DNA of 64,000 bases from Symbiodinium natans (lineage: Eukaryota > Sar > Dinophyceae > Suessiales > Symbiodiniaceae), in assembly GCA_905221605.1 (NCBI GenBank), contig CAJNDS010000002.1, positions 300,001 to 364,000 on the forward strand, read 5' to 3'. The notes below the pieces were generated by a model. The model was not told where the DNA came from. It saw only the letters and a program-made list of their open reading frames with translations, and did no database searches. The position numbers and the translations under genes were made by a program. Shown here in pieces: positions 27,600 through 38,825 of this stretch. Within the stretch, counting starts at the first letter, position 1. Each line of letters opens with the position of its first letter.

Positions 27600-29390
27600 G
27601 ACTAATGGGGGGACCCTTTTTAGGGACCTTAGGGGCTCTTAGAGGCTACTTTATGTATATAGGGACTATTTAAGGGTATAAAGGGGTTTGGGGACTAAGT
27701 TAAGATTAAGGGTCCCTTCTATGGGGTCTCCTTTTCGGAAAGCTTTGCCAAGGACTTGGGCAAAGGTCCGCCCCTGCCAAGATCATCATGACCCTTGAGT
27801 AAAGCCCTGAATAGCATCCTTCAAACCCCTGAACCCTTAACCCAAAACCCAAAACCCCAAACCCCAAACCCTAAACCCTAAACCCTAAACCCTAAACCCT
27901 AAACCCTAAACCCTAAACCCTAAACCCTAAACCCTAAACCCCAAACCCAACTCGGCTTTCGGCACGCACTTCGGCGTAAAGGCCGCACTTTGCCTTCAGG
28001 GCGGAGGGGGAGGCGAAGATCTCGCCCTTTGGTGGCTTAGGCTTGAGGGCTTGTAGGGCTTAGGGCTTCTAATGGGGTTTAGGGTTTAGGGTTTAGGGTT
28101 TAGGGTTTAGGGTTTAGGGTTTAGGGCTTGGTTTTTTTAAATTTCTTAAACTAGGGTTTAGGGTTGAGGGTTTGGGGTTTGGGTGTTTGTAGTTGGGGTT
28201 TTGGCGTTTCGGGAGACCAAATGTGGGCTGCAGATTCTGGTCCTACGGACCCTAATCCAGAAACCGCAAGCCGTAAACCCTGTGCCCAGAAAGGGACCCC
28301 TTTTTTCGTGAACTGTCCATGTTGGGGTTTAGGGTTTAGGGTTTAGGGTTTAGGGTTTAGGGTTTAGGGTTTAGGGTTTAGGGTTTGGGGTTTAGGGTTT
28401 AGGGTTTAGGGTTTAGGGTTTAGGGTTTAGGGTTTAAGACTTGAGGTCGGAGGGGCGTTCGGCCGGCGCACAGTTGGAAAAGGACTGAGGGCAAACGTCC
28501 CTGAACCCGAAACCCTAAATACAGACCACCGAAGCCTGAACCCTAGACCCGAAACCCGAAACGCAGAACGGTGAACCCTGAACCCTGAACCCAAATCACC
28601 CTAAACCCCTAAAAACCACCGTCCTAAACCCCTAAAAACCACCGTCTCAACTCTGAGGCTTTTCCACTTGCGGCCTGCAATCGCAAGGTGCAGGTGCGGG
28701 TGTCCATGGGCTCTGACGTGGAAAGGTCCTCTCGCTGGGATAGGTAAGCCCTAAGCCCTAAGCCCGAAGCCCTAAACGATTCATAGGTCTTACAGCTACA
28801 GTTACAATATTATTTCAGGTTCCTTTGGGCTCGTATCCATGGTCCTCTCTGTGGAATCTAATGCATGAAGGGGCAAGTGAAGTCATAATGAGTGTGAAAG
28901 GAATGAACGGTGTCACAGAAAACCTCCCATTTAAACATATTTCATTTGGGTGCTTTCGACGGGTATATTTCTAGTTCAGGGGCCTTTCCTTTGTCTTTTT
29001 ACTACTAAAGGCCCCATAAGAAAATACTTCCGGTGTTCACATGCCTTTAAAACCCTCAAGTTGGATAAACTGACTTGATTTGTCTTTTTAGCTAGTTTAG
29101 ACAATGAAAAATAAGATAACAGTCTAGAAGAGCACAATACTAAAACCATATTTGTAAGGGCTCCTAATGCGCTCTCAAGATAATATAAAGATAGGGTGCA
29201 CGAGAATACAGCAAAACATGAGTGGAATGAAATGAGTTTATGAGGATAACACACGAACTAACTACTACAATTATAAGGGGTCTTTTGCCCCAAACTCAAT
29301 ATCTTTTCTATCTTCATCTCAAGGTATTGCATGGTTCACTTAGCTTTGTTCTCAGATTATGCCCGGCTGGGCCCTGCATTCCTTAAGGTG
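27600..29390. repeat. Patchwork, 27.6-29.4 kb
   Basis: 27600-27735 is an inverted-repeat-like island (AGGGGGGACCCTTTTTAGG-like start, GGGTCCCTTCTATGGGG end). CCCTAAA 27840-27950; TTTAGGG 28075-28130; TTTAGGG (about 16 units) 28323-28438; degenerate CCCGAAA/CCCTAAA 28500-28640. 28780-29380 is a 600-bp stretch without telomere-like repeat, AT-richer, with a 92-codon minus frame (28976-29254) of unconvincing composition. Confidence 0.7.
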
Positions 29391-30019
29391 TGGGTTTAGG
29401 GTTTAGGGTTTAGGGCTTAGGGTTTAGGGTTTGGGGTTTAGGGCTTAGGGTTTAGGGTTTGGGGTTAGGGGTTTGGAGTTTAGGGACCCACACCCGCGTG
29501 CCTCCACGACCCCAGACCTGCCAGACAAGTGTTGAAGGTTCTGGTTTGGGGCTCACGCTTACCCTAAACCCTAAACCCGCGCAACCCTAAACCCTAAACC
29601 ATTACCCTCAGGGTCCATGCACCCATGTATATAGTATATACTTGGGCCCTAACGCTAGAAAATCGGAACCCTCTAAGGCATGGGCCGTGGTCTACATTCC
29701 CTTTACCCAAAAGTTGACTTCTCGTCGACTCTTCGCGAAATCTAATTCTGCTATCGCCGCCTACTTTCGTGGAGGGTTTAGGGTTTAGGGTTTAGGGTTT
29801 AGGGTTTAGGGTTTAGGGTTTAGGGTTTAGGGTTTAGGGTTTAGGGTTTAGGGTTTAGGGTTTAGGGTTTACTTGGTTTACAGCAAAGCTGCTACTCGAA
29901 CCTCTCAAGCTCAGTCTCAACCCCTGAAACCTGACTGCCGAGGCGTGGACGGCAAATGAAAAAACTATATATATATATATGTATATATTTACAAACAAGT
30001 TATAAATGCACAAAACTAA

Positions 30020-30066
<47 letters not shown>

Positions 30067-31000
30067 ATGGATGTATGTATGTATGTATGTATGTAATTCA
30101 TATACATGTACTACAATCTAAACGAGTGTGCAACAGGAGGCATTTTCAACCTGACTATAGCATCAACTGCGCGGTTCAGGGCTTAGGATTTAGGGTTTAG
30201 CATCTCAGGTTTAGGGTTTAGGGTTTAGGGTTCAGGGTTTAGGGTTTAGGGTTTAGGGCCACCCCCCCCAGACAGGCTACTTCGAGGATCAATGATGCAA
30301 CTCGGCCCTTGGTGGAGGATTCTGGGACCCAAGCACCCATACCCTCAGCCTCAAATCCTAAGCCACAATTACATAGGCATACATATACATATGTATATAT
30401 ATATATATATACATGTACACATATATGTATATATATATATATAGAGAGAGAGATCGATTAGAGTTCACAACACAAGTTAAAAAGACTGCAAGAGGAACCG
30501 TCCCAATCCTGACAGCAATGACCTTCTTTTAAAAAGCAAAGGGTTGCCCCAAATCACTTCTGAAAGAAGGGGGTCTCTGTGAAGCTTCAAGAGGAAACCC
30601 AGATCAGACGTGTATTGGTTTAATGATTTAGGGTTCGGGCGTTTCAGAGTTGCCATGAAAAAAAGGTTCCTGGGGATCAAGATTGACGAATACGTTAAAA
30701 AATGGACCCTGAAAGTTTATGTAAAGCCTATACTAATTCCATACCTCAACCCTGAACCCTAAACCCGAAACCCTCAACCCTGACCCTGAACCCCGAAACC
30801 CTAAACTCCAAAACACAAGCGTAAGCTCTAAACCCTAAAACCCCAAAAACAAGCATCAGAATCAACATTCTATACCTGAACCCTGAAACTCAACCTAAAC
30901 CCGAAAGCCTAAATTCCAAAAACGAGTTTATCTTATGAATCGCCTGCGGCGCTCTACAAGCTGCCAGGCGCCCACCTGCGCGAACTTCATTGGGCTGCGG
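29391..31000. repeat. Patchwork, 29.4-31.0 kb
   Basis: Mixed TTTAGGG 29392-29485; CCCTAAA 29560-29600; TTTAGGG (about 15 units) 29772-29875; AAAT microsatellite (about 12 units) 30017-30066 passing into GTAT units to 30096; TTTAGGG 30180-30260; AT/GT microsatellite 30375-30455; degenerate CCCTAAA/CCCGAAA 30740-30920. Family E element at 29615-29680. Confidence 0.8.
29615..29680. mobile_element. Partial inverted-repeat element, family E
   Basis: CATGTATATAGTATATACTT and GGGCCCTAACGCTAGAAAAT match the copy at 23783. The right half is not recognisable. Confidence 0.5.
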
Positions 31001-32420
31001 CTGGGTTTAGGGTTTAGGGTTTAGGAGGCTTAGGGTTTAGGGTTTTGGGCTAGGGTTTAGGGTTTAGGAGGTTTAGGGTCTAGGGTTTAGGAGGTTTAGG
31101 GTTTAGGGCTTAAGAGGTTTAAGGTGCAGGGTTCCACCCCTGCGCAGTTGGTGACTTTGTTTAAATGTTCGTTCTGGTGTCAGGTTTGAATTTCCCAAAA
31201 TAGGGGCTACCCCTTCTATACCCCCAATAGAGGAGCATCCCCTGAAAGAGACCCGCCTCTGGGTTTAGGTTGAGGGTTTAGGGTATAGGATTTAGGGTCT
31301 TAGTCGAAGACAGGAATTCCGGCTAGAAACAAATGTAACCCTACCATCGAGCAGCATGCATGTGTGTGGAATCACCCTAAACCCTAAACCCTAAACCCTA
31401 AAAACCCTAAAAACCCTAAAAACCCTAAAAACCCTAAACACCCTAAAACCCCTAAACCCTCATCCCTAAACCCTAACCTCGCGTACAGGGGGGAACCTAA
31501 TCCCCCCTTGTTGGCAGAATTTAAAAGGACCTGCCTATTGCATCCTGGAAGCCCATCAACCTAGGGTTTAGGGTTTAGGGTTTAGGGTTTAGGGTTTAGG
31601 GTTTAGGGCTTTTAAGTAGTAGTAGCTATAGTTTAGGGTTTAGGGTTTAGGGTTCTTAGGTACAAGTAGCTCTAGTAGGAGCCCAGAACCAACAACAAAG
31701 TACTAAAGTATAGTAGTCCAAAACCCAGATAAACCCCAAACCCGAATACCCGAAACTCTAAACCACTGAATCCTAAGGCCCACTCTTCGCCCTAAACCCT
31801 AAACCCTAAACCCTAAAACCCTAAACCCTAAACCCTAAACCCCAAACCCTAAACCCTCCTGCGGCGACGGCCTGCGGTTCGGGAAGTTCCGGCGAGGCTT
31901 CCGGAACCTGCTACTGGGAGGTTCATGCGTTGGGGCTTAGGTGGTGTAGGGTTGGGGTTTAGGGTTTAGGGTTTAGGGTTTAGGGTTTAGGGTTTAGGGT
32001 TTAGGGTTTAGGGTTTAGTGTTTAGGGTTTAGGGTTTAGGGTTTAGGGTTTAGGGTTTAGGGTTTAGGGTGGTTTACGTGGTTTAGGTGGTTTAGGGCTT
32101 AGGGAGTTTTAGTGTGCATAAGGTTTGGGGTTTAGGGTTTTGGCTTCGTGCGAAGTAGGGTGAAGTTAAGGGGGCTGCTTAACAGGCCCAGGGATGCGCT
32201 TCTTCAGGTTCAGGGTTTAGGGGTTTAGGGTTTTAGGGTTTAGGGTTAGGGTTTAGGGTTTAGGGTTTAGGGCTTAGGGCTCAGGGTTTAGGGTTTAGGG
32301 TTTAGGGTTCAGGGTTTAGGGTTTGGGGTTTAGGGTTCAGGGTTCAGGGTTTAGGGTTTAGGGGTTAGGGTTTAGGGTTGAGGGTTTAGGGTTTCGGGTT
32401 TAGTGTTTAGGGTTCCCTCA
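31001..32420. repeat. Patchwork, 31.0-32.4 kb
   Basis: TTTAGGG mixed with TTTAGGAGG 31003-31125; CCCTAAA with CCCTAAAAA variants 31373-31480; TTTAGGG 31562-31660 interrupted by AAGTAGTAGTAGC; CCCTAAA 31793-31858; long TTTAGGG 31945-32075 decaying to 32150; mixed TTTAGGG/TTCAGGG 32210-32420. Short islands between are unassigned. Confidence 0.85.
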
Positions 32421-32423
32421 TCT

Positions 32424-32627
32424 TCAGGGAAGACACTCGAACAGTTCTAGGAAAGATCCGCAGAGAGGTCCGTTTTGAGGTTGCCCTCCGCCAAACAAGG
32501 TCGTGGTGGAATCGGCCACACTGATGAGAGAACGTGCTCGGCCTCGAATGTGTTCGGGCTGTAGCATAGCGAGACCCTGGTCCGTCAGGAGGCCGATCTT
32601 CGCAAGGTTGCCACAGTGAAGTAGAGC
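32424..32627 (-). CDS. Coding-like island, minus strand, about 67 codons ending in TGA; family unrecognised
   Basis: Open from the CCCTAAA block on its right to TGA at 32426-32424. The translation has ordinary protein composition (LLHCGNLAKIGLLTDQGLAM, then a region with RGRARSLISVADSTTTLFGG and a tail FLELFECLP). No start codon and no recognised domain. It fills the whole unique island between a TTTAGGG block (32210-32420) and a CCCTAAA block (32625 on), so it may be an exon with telomere-like introns or a captured gene piece. A frame this long arises by chance a few times per hundred frames, so the evidence is mainly composition. Confidence 0.35.
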   Translation of the reverse strand, partial: ALLHCGNLAKIGLLTDQGLAMLQPEHIRGRARSLISVADSTTTLFGGGQPQNGPLCGSFLELFECLP

Positions 32628-34490
32628 CCTAAACCCTCGAAACCCTGAACCCTTGAAAAAGGTTTGAGATTCTCAAGGTGCAGAATTTTAGGGCCCAAAA
32701 CCTTAAGAAGGGTTTCGGGCTTGGGGTTCGGATGTAAATCCCAAATCCCAAATCCCTAAACACTAAGCCCCAAGAACGCCCCGTATACACTAAACCCTGA
32801 ACCCTAAACCCGAAACCCGAAACCTTAAACCCGAAACCTGCACCGTCAAGGAATCAACCATGGCCTTCATGGGAGGAACCACCCGCCTTGGCTCCCAGTA
32901 GTCTCGAGGTTTTTGGGTCTTGTGGTGTGCGGCTTGAGGGTTTAGGGTACAGAGTTTTGAGTTTAGAAGGCGTAACGGCTAATCCCCAAACCCTACATCG
33001 TCAACGTCCTTGACCCGGAATTGTATTTACGTACTCATTTGGTCAATTCCAAAAAAGATGGTCCCTTTTTGAGTGCTGATTTGGAGAATCCCCTGTTTTG
33101 CTTGTTTTGCTTTTTGGGGGGGGAGGGGGGGGGGGGGGGGGGGGGGGGGGTGTGGTTCCTTTTGTGTTGCTAGTACGAGAACAAAAATAAGTCCCCCCCA
33201 AAAAAAAATCTACAGTTAAGGCCTGAACAGTCCCCTTCTGGGGGAGCCCTACATGCTGCAAACTCCAAACTATATAGGTTCAGGAAGAAGTGTTCTTTGC
33301 CGCATTGCGAGTATCATCGACTGGCGCCCAACGGCACAGAGCGTCTGGAGCACATGGGTGTTTCTGAAGATACCCCTAATTCGTGGTTCCTAAAAACAAG
33401 GACTATCGTAATTTTGGTGTGTAACCCTAAACCCTAAGCCCTAAATCCTAGCGGTACTCCTCTTTTGGGAAATGCCCACATGCAGCATGGGGATCCTAAT
33501 TGAGGTCAGGTGGGGTTTGTGGTTTGGGTTTTGGGTTTGGGGTTTAGGGTTTAGGGTTCAGAGTCTAGGGTAGGCAGTAACACTTCAGGGGGGCGGATGC
33601 TCTGCACACTAAAGACCAGAGTATCCTGAATGGCGTAGCACCGGTGCCACCCGTCCCGATAAACCGCAGATACGCCCTCTTACACAATCCCTATAGACCT
33701 CATCCTGATAGCAAGTATCAACCCTAAACAATCGGAACCCCAAACCCTAAACCCTAACCCCTAGACCCTAAACCCTAAACACTTAACCCTAAACCCTAAA
33801 TCCTAAACCCTAAACCCTACCTCACAGCCCAGTGGCAGCAGTGGCGAGACGATGTGGCCACACTGGACCAAAGCTGCCACGGAGGCCTCATGGGCAAAGG
33901 GCATGAGGCAGTTGGGGATTTAGGGTTTCGGGTTTAGGGCATGAGTCAGTTGGGGATTAAGGATCAAAACCTTTTGTGAAAAGCCTGAATGAGGCCCTTA
34001 ACACCAAACCCGAAAAACCCTACTCTCTGAACCCTACACCCTGAATGAAGACCCTTACACCACTCTACCAGGACTGTCCGCAGACTGTTTGCGTAACCCG
34101 CCCCCTCTGTACACCCCCCCGCCCTGCCTCACCTCATGCCCCCTCCCTGAAGCAACGAATCGTTTACATAAATAGATACGTATATATATATATATATATA
34201 TAGCTTTATATACACATATATCTACATTCATTTTTACATATGTATATATATATATATATGTGTATATGCATATGTATGTGTATGAGAATATATATATATA
34301 TATGTATATGTATATGTATATGTATATACACAAATATGTAGTCACTTGCTTCCTTGTTGTTACTAGAATTGCTATACTATGAAAGTAATTGGTTATTATA
34401 CTATATATTGTTGCATATTATTTATGCCATAAATCATTCTTGTATGGGAAATACTGAATATGACAGTCAGAGTAAAACGATCATATTTTT
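32628..34490. repeat. Patchwork, 32.6-34.5 kb
   Basis: CCCTAAA/CCCGAAA 32780-32845; G8 then G26 runs 33116-33150; CCCTAAA 33420-33450; TTTGGG/TTTAGGG 33515-33570; CCCTAAA 33735-33820; AT microsatellites 34178-34330. Unique DNA at 33260-33415, 33575-33735 and 33825-34170 shows no recognisable gene. 34331-34490 is AT-rich, unassigned. Confidence 0.75.
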
Positions 34491-34496
34491 TGTAAC

Positions 34497-34892
34497 TTGG
34501 GACGTTCCCCCTTATACTATCAGTCCTTAATAGGGATTGCTTTATGGGGGGGGGGTACTATATAATCTCTAGTACTTCACAAGCTTCGGACTGATGTGCT
34601 GAGCCCAGCGATGTGTGAAAGCTGGCATTCCACTGGGAGCCTACCATTCGCCCTGCACCTGCAGGAACATGTGAATCATGGCCTCAGTCTTACAGCCGTG
34701 GGGCTGCTGCTGCCCAAGACAGAGGGTCCCTCTATCTGGATTCCTGGCGTTCCACTGGGAACCATTCGCCCAAGACTTGCAGGAACATGTGAGTAATAGC
34801 CTCAGGCTTGGCCGCGGGGCTGCTGCTGCCCGCGACAGAGGGTCCCTCTGTCTCGATGTCAGGGACTGCTAGGAAAAGGGGGAACATCCCAA
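34497..34892. mobile_element. Family A ends surrounding a captured 117-bp tandem duplication
   Basis: Left end TTGGGACGTTCCCCC with ACTATCAGTCCTTAATAGGG and a G10TACTA centre (34497-34586); right end GGACTGCTAGGAAAAGGGGG with AACATCCCAA (34862-34892). Between them about 240 bp form two diverged tandem copies (34621-34739 and 34742-34858) sharing TTCCACTGGGA, GCAGGAACATGTGA and GACAGAGGGTCCCTCT. Frames of about 65 codons span both copies; none is recognised. Confidence 0.65.
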
Positions 34893-35095
34893 CCCTAACC
34901 CTAAATCCTGAACCCTAAGCCCTAAACTCTGAACCCTAAACCCTAACCCGGACCAGTTTAGGGTTTAGGGTTTAGGGTTTAGCCCAAGGCCCTATAACTC
35001 GAGGGTGCGTTAGAAGGGCACCTATGCATGTAGAGGCGATATAAAGCTATCTGCAGGCATATATGAACAGACATGTTTTTGCACATTTTGAGAGA

Positions 35096-35151
<56 letters not shown>

Positions 35152-35947
35152 GCGAGCGAGCGAGAGAGAGAGGGAGGGAGATTCCTGAGCCATCAACCTC
35201 GGATGTTTTGTAGTTATAAATTATAAACCCCAAACCAACTTTGACTTCGGGCACATGCTCAACCCTAATTCCAAAGTCGCACAAACCCTCAACACCAACC
35301 TATAGTGGGCACCTGGTTTTTTTCGGGCGTTGAGGGGTTAATCAAAGTTGCTCAACCTGACCCCGTACAAAGCCCAAACACAACTCAACGCTCTAGGAGG
35401 GCCTGGACGTGCTAGTTCAAGCCCTCAGCCCGCAAAACCCTAAAACCCTCAACCCAAGACCCCTCTACCCTTAAAACCGGAGGTTTAGTGTTAACCCTAA
35501 ACCCTATAAACCCTAAACCCTAAAGCCCTAGAAACCCCAGCCTGCACATGCTCCTGGCACATGAGCAGGTAGCTCCGTGAGTCGATAGGAACCAAGGTCC
35601 GGGGCTCGACCCCAGCCTTCAATGAGAGTGTTTTTTTTTTTTTTGGGGGGGGGGGTGGGGGGTGTTTAGTAGGGTTTGGGGTTTAGGGCTGAGAGTCGCC
35701 GACCCTGGCAGCGTGTGGATGGGAAAAGGAGGTGAAAACCTCCACCCCCCCCAGGGGTGGGGGGGGTACCCGGGCAGCTTTTCCATGGACCACACCGCAT
35801 AAACGCAGGGCCCTTTGGGAAAAAACCCCCTACCCCCCCCCCTAACCCCCCCCTTACCCCCCCCCCCCCCCACCCCCACCCCCCCCCCCACCCACCCCCC
35901 CCCCCCCAGCCTCCCCCCCCCCTCCCCCCCCCCCCCCTTACCCCCCC
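34893..35947. repeat. Repeats and low-complexity tracts, 34.9-35.9 kb
   Basis: CCCTAAA 34893-34945; TTTAGGG 34957-34982; GA then GAGC microsatellite 35093-35176; CCCTAAA 35490-35530; T15G11 at 35630-35655; C-rich tract of about 120 bp 35826-35947. Pro-rich and Gly-rich frames there are artefacts. Unique DNA at 35180-35480 has no recognisable gene. Confidence 0.85.
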
Positions 35948-36136
35948 TACCAATTGACAATTGGTGGGGCTGCCCTGGCCTTCAAGCTGGCTTCAGCTCC
36001 TGTTTGGGTCCCAACGTTTCACAGAGGCTCAAGCACATCAACTTTTTTGGCATCCTTTGAGCTGACAAACGCTTTAAACCTTTCAACTATGCTCCAGCGG
36101 GGTCGGCGGCTTGAGCCGGAGGCTCTTAAATTTTAG
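35948..36136 (+). CDS. Coding-like island between a C-rich tract and a G31 run; family unrecognised
   Basis: Open from the C-rich tract (35826-35947) to TAG at 36134-36136, about 62 codons: TIGGAALAFKLASAPVWVP, then TFHRGSSTSTFLASFELTNA and a basic end. At its 5' edge is a 15-bp palindrome, CCAATTGACAATTGG. Immediately downstream is a run of 31 G. No domain recognised; the flanking homopolymers make the island's borders unreliable. Confidence 0.28.
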   Translation, partial: YQLTIGGAALAFKLASAPVWVPTFHRGSSTSTFLASFELTNALNLSTMLQRGRRLEPEALKF

Positions 36137-36142
36137 GGGTTT

Positions 36143-36143
<1 letters not shown>

Positions 36144-36174
<31 letters not shown>
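36144..36174 (+). repeat. Run of 31 G
   Basis: Uninterrupted G tract directly after the stop of the 35948-36136 island. Confidence 0.95.
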
Positions 36175-36176
<2 letters not shown>

Positions 36177-36261
36177 GAGGGGGCTTCTGAGCTCATGCAG
36201 TAGCTGAGTCAAGCCAGGGTGAAGAAAGGTTAACCTATGGACGTTACTTTTTTCTTACGCG

Positions 36262-36345
36262 GTTTAGGGTTTAGGATTTAGGGTTTAGGATTTAGGGTTT
36301 AGGATTTAGGGTTTAGGATTTAGGGTTTAGGATTTAGGGTTTAGC
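36262..36345 (+). repeat. Higher-order 14-bp repeat TTTAGGGTTTAGGA
   Basis: TTTAGGG and TTTAGGA alternate regularly for about five to six dimers, unlike the random variant mixtures elsewhere. Confidence 0.95.
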
Positions 36346-37362
36346 CCAACAAGGCTAAAGGTTGCATACTCGGCGCCTGGGATTTGGGGTGTAGGGCTTA
36401 GGGGTCTAGAGAGAGGTTTGTGTTTCTTTTGTGTTGCTTTTGTGCAATGTGTTTGGGTTTCGGGATTAGGGTTTCGAGGATTTGGGTTTAGAGTGTAGGG
36501 CTCGGGGTTTAGGGGGCTTAGGTTCTTGAAACGAGTTGTTCTTGCGAGGGGCAATGGAATGTATAAGGTTGGGAATTTGGCTTTGCTCTTTTCTGGCGGA
36601 GTTGCAGGTGTAAACAACCTGCGAAGTCAAGGTTTCGACTTATAGTCTATTTTTGAGCCCTGAACCCTAGGGGGTCGCGGTTTAGAAAGCCCCCATGCGA
36701 CAAACAATTCCCGAACTTAGAACCCTAAATCTCGACACCCTACATCCCTAAGCTCTAAGCCCCAAACCCCTTAACCCTGCCACATAATACCGAGACGACG
36801 CCCGAAATGCATCAAAAGACAAAGATGGCAGCTGGCGCACCTGCACCAGCTGGTCGCAGAGGGCGCTCAGCTCCTTTCGTTGGGGGCTGGTGGGCTCAGC
36901 GAAACAGCATCCTTAGGAGTGGTTTAGCGTCTAGGCGCTAGGGCCCTAAACCCTAAACCCTAAACCCTAAACCCTAAATCCTAAACCCAAGAGGGCTTTA
37001 TCTTCAAGAGCCTGCTGCGTCGAAACAGTTGTAAACCCGAAAAATGCCCGAAACCCAGCAAAGACTGCAGGGTTGCAGGAGTCGTGCTGATGGAAGGCGT
37101 CAGCCCCTGTGGCTATTGAGGGCCCAAGAGATGGGATCGTAGACTATCGGCGCCCAGCCCCTACTGAAAGTTCTATACCCTGAGAGTTAGGGGATGGGGG
37201 TTTCGGGCCCTAAACCCTAAACCCAAAACCCAAAACCCTAAACCCTAAACCCTAAACCCAAAACCCTAACACACATGAAAGTTCAGACCCCAGAGCTTCT
37301 CAACGCTTTTGTCCTTGAGGGGCAAGCGTGGGTCGCCGACCTGAACGCTGGCATCACTAACT
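36346..37362. repeat. Patchwork, 36.3-37.4 kb
   Basis: Degenerate TTTAGGG variants 36380-36520; CCCTAAA 36945-36990; CCCTAAA/CCCAAAA 37208-37270. A minus frame 36327-36617 is partly repeat-derived. Unique DNA 36530-36940 and 36991-37200 is unassigned. Confidence 0.7.
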
Positions 37363-37710
37363 GGGTAGCACAGTAAGCGTATTTTCATAAGGGTACCCTG
37401 TTTAGGGTTGAGCGTTTAGGTTTGCGGCCGGAGTGTTGTCATAAGGATACCCTCTTTTGGATTGGTTACTTTATGAGGGAAGCTGGAACAAGCGCACAGT
37501 AACCATAGTCGTAATAACCACCTCCAAAAGTAGCACAGGAACCATATCATCATGAGGGCACCCTCTTTGGGGTTTAGGGTTTAAGGTTCGGGTTTAGGGT
37601 TTAGGGTGTGGGTTTAGGGTTACCATATTATCACAAGGGTACCCTCTTGTGGGTTGGTGAGTTTATAAGGGAACCTTGAACCCAGGAAACTTGGTAGCAC
37701 AATATCCATA
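37363..37710. mobile_element. Cluster of broken family B elements joined by telomere-like tracts
   Basis: GTAGCACAGTAAGC (37366), TTGGATTGGTTACTTTATG (37453), GTAGCACAGGAACCATAT (37531) and TTGGTAGCACAATATCC (37691) are family B parts. Between CACCCTCTTTG and ACCATATTATCACAAGGG lies about 55 bp of GGTTTAGGG-type repeat (37567-37622), and a second tract sits near 37400-37420. Confidence 0.6.
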
Positions 37711-37859
37711 TTCGAAATAACCACGATCAAAAAAATCAAGAATAGAAATCCCTACGTTGTTGCACGGAAGAATATAGTTATATATATATATATGTACATA
37801 TATATATATATGTATGTTTATTTATACTCTTTTTTTGGGGGGGTCTTAAGCAAATAGTA
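37711..37859. mobile_element. Family C element with an internal AT microsatellite
   Basis: AATAGAAATCCCTACGTTG and the right end GGTCTTAAGCAAATAGTAG match family C; TA repeats fill about 37776-37815. Confidence 0.5.
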
Positions 37860-38265
37860 GACAAGGGCACCCTTTTCGGGGGTGGGAGCTTCATCAGGGG
37901 ACCTTGAACCAAAATCAAGGGGCAAAAGGGTAAAGTCAACAACTGCGGATACGAAGCCTTGAGTTGAGGGTCCCCTAAACCCTACAACCCTAAAACCCTA
38001 CAACCCTACAACCCCTAAAAGCCTAAAAGCCTAAAACCCTAAAGCCCTAAAACCCTAAAAGCCTAAACCCTAAACCCTCAACCCCCTAAACCCAATGGAG
38101 ATGGGCGCCTTTCTTCTCGCGCGAAAGGCCACCCACCGACGCTGGAGCACCTGAGAGGTCATGGGATTTCGGGGTTTGGGGTTTAGGGTTTAGGGTTTAG
38201 GGTTCAGGGTTTAGGGTTCAGGGTTCAGGGTTCAGGGTTTAGGGTTTAGGGTTTGGGGTTTGGGG
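37860..38265. repeat. Patchwork, 37.9-38.3 kb
   Basis: CCCTACAA and CCCTAAAA octamers plus AAAAGCCT variants 37975-38095; mixed TTTAGGG/TTCAGGG/TTTGGGG 38170-38265 leading into a family A element. Confidence 0.85.
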
Positions 38266-38374
38266 TTGGGATGTTCCCCCTTATGCTAACAGTCCTTAGT
38301 CGGGATTTTACTAGGGGTAGCGATGATCCCCATTAAGGACTGCTAGCATAAGGGGGAACATCCCAAGTTTGGGG
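38258..38374. mobile_element. Inverted-repeat element, family A, inserted in TTTGGGG repeat with 8-bp duplication
   Basis: The element is 38266-38366 (101 bp), TTGGGATGTTCCCCC to GGGGGAACATCCCAA, with ATGCTAACAGTCCTTA pairing with TAAGGACTGCTAGCAT inside. GTTTGGGG lies at 38258-38265 and 38367-38374. The host is telomere-like DNA on both sides. Confidence 0.85.
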
Positions 38375-38825
38375 GTTTAGGGTTTGAAGTTTAGGGTTTA
38401 GGGTTTAGGGTTTAGGGTTTAGGGTTTAGGGACGCAGGTTTTGGGTATGGGGTTTGGGGCTTTGGGGTTCTGCTTGAGTTTAGGCCTGGGGAGGCTTGCC
38501 TGTACCCCAGGCCCTGCAAAGACAACCCCTACTTGCACTAGTGAGCACGGCTGGCAGGCCCAGCAGAATTGAGGGTTCAGGTTTGCAGGGCCAAAACCCA
38601 GAAGCTCTAGACCCTAACCCTAAACCCTAAACCCCAACGTCCCAAGTATAGGGGCCCTTATACCCCAATAGTAGGAACCTCAGGTGAAACATGGCTTTAG
38701 AAGGGGCAGTTCAGAGTCTAGACAAACCCTAAAACACTAAAGCCACAAGTCCCTAAGCCCGAAGCCCTAAACCCTGAATCGCTAAACGCCAAGCCCTAAA
38801 TCCTGAACCTTGCGCCCTAAAACCT
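38375..38825. repeat. Patchwork, 38.4-38.8 kb
   Basis: TTTAGGG (about six units) 38386-38430; CCCTAAA 38608-38632; degenerate CCCTAAA/CCCTGAA 38750-38825. Unique DNA between is unassigned. Confidence 0.8.

Noticed and set aside
28976-29254. 92-codon minus frame in a repeat-free stretch
   Set aside because: AT-rich, Leu/Ser/Cys-heavy composition without domain or splice context; listed only as unassigned DNA.
35568-35650. tRNA-like or SINE-like sequence: GGTAGCTCCGTGAG, GGGGCTCGACCCC and a T run
   Set aside because: Box A and box B resemblance is fair, but the boxes are too close, no acceptor stem pairs and no D-arm forms. A tRNA-scan would settle it.
35619-36060. Gly-rich and Pro-rich frames on both strands
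   Set aside because: Produced by the C-rich tract at 35826-35947; only the segment after 35948 was kept as a coding-like island.
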